Origin: Phocaeicola_A sp963624095
Lineage (GTDB): Bacteria > Bacteroidota > Bacteroidia > Bacteroidales > Bacteroidaceae
Assembly (NCBI GenBank): GCA_963624095.1
Contig: CAVFNZ010000080.1
Span: 1 to 11,464, forward strand
Reading direction: 5' to 3'
Length of the DNA stretch: 11,464 nt
The translations under genes and the position numbers were made by a program. A model generated the notes under the pieces. That model did not search any database. It was not told the DNA's origin and saw only the letters and a list, made by a program, of their open reading frames with translations. This document shows positions 6,344-11,464 of the stretch, one piece after another (positions within the stretch are counted from its first letter, which is position 1; every line of letters begins with the position of its first letter).

Positions 6344-6414
6344 CACAATTATTTCCATAACGACCACGAAAATCGGCCACGAAGATTCTTTTTCCTATTT
6401 TGTCGGGCTTTTTG

Positions 6415-6445
6415 TTTGTCCGTTGGGAGCGATGAACTATCTTTG
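6415..6445 (+). promoter_or_regulatory. Promoter of the aminotransferase-permease operon
   Basis: TTTG at 6415-6418 is followed after exactly 19 bp by TATCTTTG at 6438-6445, a consensus Bacteroidota promoter. The start would be near 6452, about 27 nt before the ATG at 6479. The 169-bp region between the divergent starts (6309 and 6479) carries both promoters. I see no clear operator apart from two CCACGAA copies near 6364 and 6377. Confidence 0.8.
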
Positions 6446-6478
6446 CATGATGTATTAACAATAACAACTGCTAAGAAC

Positions 6479-7678
6479 ATGCCACAAATCTCTATTCGCG
6501 GAGTTGAAATGCCGGCATCACCCATCCGGAAACTGGCTCCGCTCGCAGAAGCCGCCAAGCGGAGGGGACTGCACGTCTATCATCTGAATATCGGACAGCC
6601 GGACTTGCCCACGCCCCAGGTGGCGTTGGATGCCATTCGGAACATCGACCGCAAGATGTTGGAGTACAGCCCGAGTGACGGATTCCTCAGCTATCGGCAA
6701 AAACTGACAGGCTACTACAAGAAATATGATATAAACCTCACTCCGGAAGACATTATCATCACTTCGGGCGGTTCCGAGGCGGTGCTGTTCGCCTTCATGT
6801 CGTGCCTGAACCCCGGCGATGAAATCATCGTCCCCGAGCCGGCCTACGCCAACTACATGGCCTTCGCCATCTCTGCCGGAGCGGTGATACGCACCATCAC
6901 CACCACCATCGACGAGGGCTTCTCGCTCCCGAAGGTGGAAAAGTTCGAGGAACTCATCAACGAGCGTACCAAGGCAATCCTCATCTGTAACCCCAACAAC
7001 CCGACGGGATACCTCTACACACGCCGTGAGATGAACCAAATCCGCGACCTGGTGAAGAAGTACGACCTCTTCCTCTTCTCGGACGAGGTCTACCGCGAGT
7101 TCATCTACACGGGTTCGCCCTACATCTCTGCCTGCCACTTGGAAGGCATCGAGCAGAACGTGGTGCTCATCGACTCCGTGTCCAAACGCTATTCGGAGTG
7201 CGGCATCCGTGTGGGAGCATTGATTACCAAGAACAAACAAATCCGTCAGACCGTGATGAAGTTCTGCCAGGCCCGTCTGAGTCCTCCTTTGATAGGACAG
7301 ATTGCCGCGGAAGCGTCGTTGGAGACCCCGGAGGACTACATGCGCGAAGTGTACGATGAGTATGTGGAACGCCGTAAGTGCCTGATTGACGGACTGAACC
7401 GCATACCGGGCGTTTACTCGCCAATCCCCATGGGAGCCTTCTACACGGTAGCCCGTTTGCCGGTGGACGACAGCGAGAAGTTCTGCGCATGGTGCTTGTC
7501 GGAGTTCAACTACGAGAACGAAACGGTGATGATGGCACCCGCTTCCGGATTCTACACCACACCGGGCGCAGGCAAGGATGAGGTGCGCATAGCCTACGTC
7601 CTGAAGAAAGAGGATTTGATACGGGCCCTGTTCGTCTTGCAAAAAGCGTTGGAGGCTTATCCGGGAAGAACCGAGTGA
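6479..7678 (+). CDS. Fold-type I PLP-dependent aminotransferase (class I/II)
   Basis: This 399-residue cytosolic enzyme resembles aspartate aminotransferases of the class I/II group. It would move an amino group between an amino acid and a 2-oxo acid using PLP. Motifs are NIGQPDLPTP (37-46), NPNNPTG (171-177), the PLP-ring aspartate in SDEVYREF (Asp202), the Schiff-base lysine in SVSKRYSECGIRVG (Lys236) and the substrate-carboxylate arginine in EVRIAYV (Arg370). The start at 6479 gives MPQISIRGVEMPAS and sits 27 nt after the predicted transcription start; upstream in-frame codons would lie inside the promoter. Its stop is 4 bp before the permease ATG, so the two are co-transcribed. The substrate cannot be read from sequence; aspartate or an aromatic/branched amino acid is possible. 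Confidence 0.92.
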   Translation: MPQISIRGVEMPASPIRKLAPLAEAAKRRGLHVYHLNIGQPDLPTPQVALDAIRNIDRKMLEYSPSDGFLSYRQKLTGYYKKYDINLTPEDIIITSGGSEAVLFAFMSCLNPGDEIIVPEPAYANYMAFAISAGAVIRTITTTIDEGFSLPKVEKFEELINERTKAILICNPNNPTGYLYTRREMNQIRDLVKKYDLFLFSDEVYREFIYTGSPYISACHLEGIEQNVVLIDSVSKRYSECGIRVGALITKNKQIRQTVMKFCQARLSPPLIGQIAAEASLETPEDYMREVYDEYVERRKCLIDGLNRIPGVYSPIPMGAFYTVARLPVDDSEKFCAWCLSEFNYENETVMMAPASGFYTTPGAGKDEVRIAYVLKKEDLIRALFVLQKALEAYPGRTE

Positions 7679-7682
7679 CTGC

Positions 7683-8930
7683 ATGAACTTTGAGTTTTTC
7701 ATAGCCAGACGAATCTATTTCAAAAGCGAAGGAAATAAACGACAGATAGCCAAACCGGCCATACGTATCGCCACCATAGGTATGGCCTTGGGCTTGGTCG
7801 TCATGATTGTGTCGCTCTGCGTGGTGATGGGGTTCAAGCGCGAGGTGCGCTCCAAAGTCATCGGTCTCACCTCGCACATCCAGGTGAGCAACTACTTTAG
7901 CGGACAGTCCTACGAGACACTGCCCATTGCCGCTACTGACAGTCTGCTCTCTGCTCTCCGGTCTACGGACGGTGTCAGCCATGCGCAACGCTATACCACC
8001 AAGTTGGGACTCATCAAGACCGACACGCAATTCCAGGGAATCATCTATAAGGGAATAGGGCAGGAGTACGACCTCTCGTTCCTGCGGCACTGTTTGGTGG
8101 AGGGCGAAATCCCCGCGTTCACGGACTCCGCCGCTTCCAACAAAGTGTTGCTGTCCCAGCCTCTTGCGGACAAGCTGCAGCTCCGTCTCGGGGATGCCGT
8201 CTACACCTATTATTTGCAGAAAGACGTGCGTGTGCGCAAGCTTACCATTGCCGGCATCTACCGGACCAACTTCTCCGATTACGACAACCTCTTCCTCATT
8301 GGCGACCTCTACACCGCCACGCGGCTCAACCGCTGGAGTGCCGACCAAGTCAGCGGCGTGGAACTGCAGCTGACGGATTTCAACCGGTTGGACGAGGTGT
8401 CGGCGGCCGTGGGAAGTCGTCTCAGCGATGCCGAAGACCGATACGGGAACACCTACTTTGCGCAGACCGTGGTGGAACTCAATCCCCAGCTCTTCGCCTG
8501 GCTCAGCGTGCTCGACCTGAATGTCTGGGTCATTCTGATACTCATGATGGGTGTGGCGGGCTTCTCCATGATTTCCGGACTGCTCATCATCATCCTCGAA
8601 CGCACCAATATGATTGGCGTGCTCAAGGCCTTAGGCGGAAGCAACGGCTCCATCCAGCGTCTCTTCCTCTACTTCTCCGCTTTCATCATCGGCAAGGGAA
8701 TGCTTTGGGGCAACATCATCGCGCTGGCACTCTGCTTCGTGCAGTGGAAGTGGCGGCTCGTGAAGCTCGACCCCGCCAACTACTACATCGATGCCGTCCC
8801 CGTCTATTTCAGCCCCTGCGCCTGGCTGCTCCTCAACGTGGCCGCCTTCGTCGTATCCATCCTGATTCTGGTTGGCCCCTCCTTCCTGATTTCCAACATC
8901 AAACCGGCCAAGTCCATCCGGTTCGAATAA
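7683..8930 (+). CDS. FtsX-domain ABC permease, LolC/LolE-like
   Basis: This inner-membrane permease of 415 residues follows the MacB/LolCE plan. One N-terminal membrane helix lies at about 27-50 (IRIATIGMALGLVVMIVSLCVVMGF), followed by a large periplasmic domain (about 52-278). Three more helices lie at about 281-305, 326-352 and 379-402, with the FtsX domain spanning the last three. The start MNFEFFIARRIYF and the early GNKRQIAKPAIRIA segment are typical of Bacteroidota LolC/E-like proteins, which may extract lipoproteins for delivery to the outer membrane. No ATPase partner (LolD-like) is encoded beside it, so it would use one encoded elsewhere. It starts 4 bp after the aminotransferase stop. 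The link between the two functions is not obvious and may be only transcriptional. Confidence 0.9.
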   Translation: MNFEFFIARRIYFKSEGNKRQIAKPAIRIATIGMALGLVVMIVSLCVVMGFKREVRSKVIGLTSHIQVSNYFSGQSYETLPIAATDSLLSALRSTDGVSHAQRYTTKLGLIKTDTQFQGIIYKGIGQEYDLSFLRHCLVEGEIPAFTDSAASNKVLLSQPLADKLQLRLGDAVYTYYLQKDVRVRKLTIAGIYRTNFSDYDNLFLIGDLYTATRLNRWSADQVSGVELQLTDFNRLDEVSAAVGSRLSDAEDRYGNTYFAQTVVELNPQLFAWLSVLDLNVWVILILMMGVAGFSMISGLLIIILERTNMIGVLKALGGSNGSIQRLFLYFSAFIIGKGMLWGNIIALALCFVQWKWRLVKLDPANYYIDAVPVYFSPCAWLLLNVAAFVVSILILVGPSFLISNIKPAKSIRFE

Positions 8931-8965
8931 AAACAGCCGATACGCAACGCGTGCGTACCGGCTGT
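8929..8965 (-). terminator. Intrinsic terminator of lysC-lysA, shared by convergent genes
   Basis: ACAGCCG-A-TACGCA (8933-8946) pairs with TGCGTA-C-CGGCTGT (8952-8965) around a 5-nt loop, with one A/C mismatch. On the minus strand the stem runs into TTTTT (complement of 8929-8933), the classical intrinsic form, so it terminates the lysC-lysA transcript. The T-run overlaps the permease stop codon. On the plus strand it may weakly terminate the permease operon. A smaller hairpin, CATCCC/GGGATG (8986-9001), lies just after the lysA stop. Confidence 0.8.
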
Positions 8966-9003
8966 GGAGTTTCGTTGTCCAAACTCATCCCCTGAGGGAT
9001 GGC

Positions 9004-10167
9004 TTATCGCAAATCTTCGGTCGTATAGCCCTTGGGCAGCGGACGGCAGTTGTACATCGACGCCATGATTTCGCCGTATGCGCCGGCTGAGCGCAGGGCA
9101 ATCAGGTCGCCCCGCGTCACCTTGTTCAGGTCGATGGCCTTGCCGAACACGTCGGACGACTCACAGATGGGTCCCACCACGTCATACGCCTCCGTGGGAG
9201 CTTCCGACGTGAGGTTCTCAATCTTGTGGTAAGCCTGGTAGAGGGCGGGACGAATCAGGTCGGACATGCCCGCGTCCACGATGGCGAACTGCTTGTGCTT
9301 GCCTTGCTTCACGTAGAGTGCCTGTGTAATCAGGCTTCCGCACTGTGCCACCAACGAACGGCCCAACTCAAAGTGAACCGTTTGCTTGGGCTGCAACTTC
9401 AGGTGTTTGTTGTACACCGCGAAATACTCCGCGAAGTTGGGAATCGGCTGGCGGTTGGGATGCTGGTAGTCGATGCCCAGTCCGCCACCCACGTTGATGT
9501 GGGGCACGATTATCTGGCGTGCCGCCAGCTTCTCCTGCAACTCGTTGATGCGGTTACAAAGCGCGATGAAGTCGCTCATGTCCAGTATCTGCGAACCGAT
9601 GTGAAAATGCAGTCCGATGAACTTCACATGACTCATGGCGGCGGCGGTGTCTATCACCCTGTCCATATCCTCCATGCTGATGCCGAACTTGTTCTCCGCC
9701 AGTCCCGTGGTGATGTTGGCGTGCGTGTGCGCCCCCACGTTGGGGTTGATGCGGAAAGCCACGTTGGCCACCTTGTTCTTCTTCCCCGCCAGTTCATCGA
9801 TGATTTCCAGCTCGGGAATCGACTCCACGTTGAAGCAGAAGATGTCGTTGTCCAGTCCCAGATTGATTTCCCAATCCGCTTTGCCCACTCCGGCGTAGAC
9901 TATCTTGCCGGAGGGGAAGCCGGCGTCTATCGCCGCCTTTATCTCGCCTCCGCTTACGCAGTCCACACCCAGTCCGCTCTCTCGTATGATTGTCAGTATC
10001 TTCTCGTTGGCGTTGGCCTTCACCGCATAGTGCACACAGAAGTTCGGGTACTTGCCGCTTTCGGTGTTCACGGTCTTCAGCGTCTCGCGCAACAGCGTCG
10101 TATCGTAATAGTAGAAAGGAGTTTGAATCTTTCTAAACTTCTCTACCGGGAATACTCCTTTGGTCAT
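9004..10167 (-). CDS. lysA: Diaminopimelate decarboxylase
   Basis: LysA decarboxylates meso-diaminopimelate to L-lysine, the last step of the DAP pathway, in the cytoplasm. It is a fold-type III PLP enzyme related to alanine racemase. The 387-residue protein has the PLP lysine in YAVKANANE (Lys50), HFHIGSQI (187-194), the phosphate-binding glycines of GGGLGIDY (227-234), ELGRSLVA (267-274), and the dimer-partner catalytic cysteine in CESSDVFG (Cys335), with GAYG at 362-365. Length is within the family range. ATG 10167 gives MTKGVFPVEKF. It lies 24 bp downstream of lysC, with no promoter visible between, so the two form an operon. The 24-bp gap holds a near-tandem GTATGTAT repeat. Confidence 0.97.
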   Translation of the reverse strand: MTKGVFPVEKFRKIQTPFYYYDTTLLRETLKTVNTESGKYPNFCVHYAVKANANEKILTIIRESGLGVDCVSGGEIKAAIDAGFPSGKIVYAGVGKADWEINLGLDNDIFCFNVESIPELEIIDELAGKKNKVANVAFRINPNVGAHTHANITTGLAENKFGISMEDMDRVIDTAAAMSHVKFIGLHFHIGSQILDMSDFIALCNRINELQEKLAARQIIVPHINVGGGLGIDYQHPNRQPIPNFAEYFAVYNKHLKLQPKQTVHFELGRSLVAQCGSLITQALYVKQGKHKQFAIVDAGMSDLIRPALYQAYHKIENLTSEAPTEAYDVVGPICESSDVFGKAIDLNKVTRGDLIALRSAGAYGEIMASMYNCRPLPKGYTTEDLR

Positions 10168-10191
10168 GTTTAGTGTATGTATCGTATGTAT

Positions 10192-11464
10192 TTAGTGATT
10201 GAACAGCGTATCACTCAATGCCTGCAACGCGCGCTTCTTGTCGGCCTCCTTGATGAGGAACGAGATGTTGTAGTTGCTGCCGCCGTAGGAAACCATCCGC
10301 ACGGGGATGTCCTTCATCGCCTTCATGGCCAGCGATTCGAAACCGACATTCTCCCAGGCCAGGTCGCCAACGACGCAGATGATGCACATGTCGTCGTCCA
10401 CCGTCACCGTTCCGTACTTCTTCAGCTCGTCCAGGATTTCGTTCAGGTGTTTCTTGTTGTCGATGGACATGGAGACACCCACCTCGGAGGTACAGATCAT
10501 GTCGATAGGCGTCTGGTAACTCTCGAAGATTTCGAACACCTTGCGCAGGAAGCCGTAAGCCAGGAGCATGCGTCCCGACTTTATCTTGATGGCGGTGATG
10601 TTGTCCTTTGCTGCCACCGCCTTTATCTTGCCGTGCTCTGTCTCGTTGGAAATCAGTGTACCCGGAGCCTGTGGCTCCATCGTGTTGAGCAGACGCACGG
10701 GGATGTTGGCGTATTTGGCCGGCTGGATGCAGGTGGGGTGCAGAATCTTCGCGCCGAAGTAAGCCAGCTCCGCCGCCTCCTCGAAGAGTAGCTGACGCAC
10801 CGGTGAGGTCTTCTCCACCACGCGCGGGTCGTTGTCGTGCATGCCGTCGATGTCGGTCCATATCTGAATCTCCGAAGCGTTGATGGCGGCACCCAGCAGG
10901 GACGCGGTGTAGTCGCTGCCGCCGCGTTGCAGGTTGTCCACCTCGCCGTAAGCGTTGCGGCAGATAAATCCTTGTGTGATGTAGATGTCCGCGTTCGGGT
11001 GTTTCTCCAGCTGGACTGCCAGTTTCTCCTTGATGTAGACGGCGTCCGGCTCCGCGTTCTTGTCCGTGCGCATGAAGTCCAGGGCGGAGAGCAGCACCAC
11101 GTTGACACCCCGCTCCAGCAGGTAATTGGTCACCATGTTGGTGGAGATGATTTCGCCCTGTGCCAGTATCACCTTCTCTTCGAACAGCGTGAACAGGTCT
11201 TTCGTGTATGAACGTATAAAGTTGAATTCCTCTTTAATGAAGTCGAGAGTTTTCCGTTTGTATTCTTCTGTGGTGTAGAGCTCGTCAACGTGTTTTCGGT
11301 ATTTGTTTTCCAGCGTGTTGATTACCTCGTTAGCGCCGTCGGGGTTCTTCTTGTAGAGATAGTCCGATATTTCCACCAACGTGTTGGTCGTTCCGGACAT
11401 GGCCGACAGAACTACAATCTTCTGTTCTCCATCAGTGATTAAATTGGCAACATCTTTCATTCGC
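10192..11464 (-). CDS. lysC: Aspartokinase, N-terminus beyond window edge
   Basis: Aspartokinase phosphorylates L-aspartate, the first step to lysine/DAP, threonine and methionine. The visible part has about 423 codons. The family's N-terminal KFGGTSVGS motif is missing; the frame stays open through 11464 with an Arg codon before MKDVANL, so that Met is internal and the true start lies outside. Motifs present are VVLSAMSGTTNTL, RGGSDYTASLLGAAI (about 179-193 from that Met) and WTDIDGMHDNDPR (201-213). Two C-terminal ACT domains follow (about 290-355 and 357-421), including ICTSEVGVSMSID. That region resembles the lysine-binding segment of E. coli LysC, so lysine feedback is plausible. No homoserine dehydrogenase domain follows: the protein ends at TAA (10192-10194), making it monofunctional. 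It is the promoter-proximal gene of the lysC-lysA operon. Confidence 0.95.
   Translation of the reverse strand, partial: RMKDVANLITDGEQKIVVLSAMSGTTNTLVEISDYLYKKNPDGANEVINTLENKYRKHVDELYTTEEYKRKTLDFIKEEFNFIRSYTKDLFTLFEEKVILAQGEIISTNMVTNYLLERGVNVVLLSALDFMRTDKNAEPDAVYIKEKLAVQLEKHPNADIYITQGFICRNAYGEVDNLQRGGSDYTASLLGAAINASEIQIWTDIDGMHDNDPRVVEKTSPVRQLLFEEAAELAYFGAKILHPTCIQPAKYANIPVRLLNTMEPQAPGTLISNETEHGKIKAVAAKDNITAIKIKSGRMLLAYGFLRKVFEIFESYQTPIDMICTSEVGVSMSIDNKKHLNEILDELKKYGTVTVDDDMCIICVVGDLAWENVGFESLAMKAMKDIPVRMVSYGGSNYNISFLIKEADKKRALQALSDTLFNH

Noticed and set aside
6518..7702. Long minus-strand open frame antisense to the aminotransferase
   Set aside because: The plus strand has every catalytic motif of a fold-type I aminotransferase. 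The antisense frame is a composition shadow in GC-rich codons.
9226..10173. Long plus-strand open frame antisense to lysA
   Set aside because: LysA motifs occupy the minus strand throughout; the antisense product is low-complexity-like and matches nothing I know.
11458..11460. ATG at 11460 as the aspartokinase start
   Set aside because: Starting there would drop the essential KFGGTSVGS nucleotide-binding segment; the frame is still open at the window edge, so the start lies outside.

Overview
The window is an ordinary chromosomal segment from a member of the Bacteroidales (Bacteroidota). Four things point there: protein sequences of Bacteroides/Prevotella type, several promoters of the Bacteroidota form (TTTG, about 19 bp, TAnnTTTG), little use of strong Shine-Dalgarno sites, and a DUF4494-like gene next to yggS. 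The coding DNA looks moderately GC-rich by eye, so genus is not assigned. Two runs of exactly 10 N (2126-2135 and 5209-5218) look like scaffolding joins. Both can be resolved from protein homology, and neither is a biological lesion.

Layout. 1-494 holds no large gene. It has three promoter-like -7 boxes, a tiny open frame, and a perfect 22-bp-stem hairpin before the lepA promoter. 495-2280 (+) is lepA (elongation factor 4), followed after 6 bp by a Crp/Fnr-family regulator (2287-2865, +). 2866-3266 is a convergent intergenic region with two different arrays of short perfect palindromes, AAGTACTT-type x4 and TGAGGTTAACCTCA x3, both on a strict 22-bp pitch. 3267-4922 (-) is an AMP-forming acyl-CoA ligase with a textbook promoter. 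5045-5095 is a perfect 25-bp-arm hairpin. 5122-5814 (-) is yggS, a PLP-homeostasis protein, preceded in the same operon by a DUF4494-like gene (5827-6309, -). A divergent promoter region then leads to a fold-type I PLP aminotransferase (6479-7678, +) and a LolC/E-like FtsX-domain permease (7683-8930, +), 4 bp apart. After a terminator shared by convergent genes come lysA (9004-10167, -) and the upstream lysC (10192 to the window edge, -), which is cut at its N-terminus.

Functionally this is housekeeping: translation (lepA), lysine/diaminopimelate synthesis (lysC-lysA), PLP handling and PLP enzymes (yggS, aminotransferase, lysA), fatty-acid activation, and envelope lipoprotein export or a related transport role (permease). 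I see no mobile element, CRISPR array, tRNA, rRNA or defence system. The least explained structure is the pair of 22-bp-pitch palindrome arrays beside the Crp/Fnr-type gene. Next is the small promoter-hairpin unit at about 1-360.
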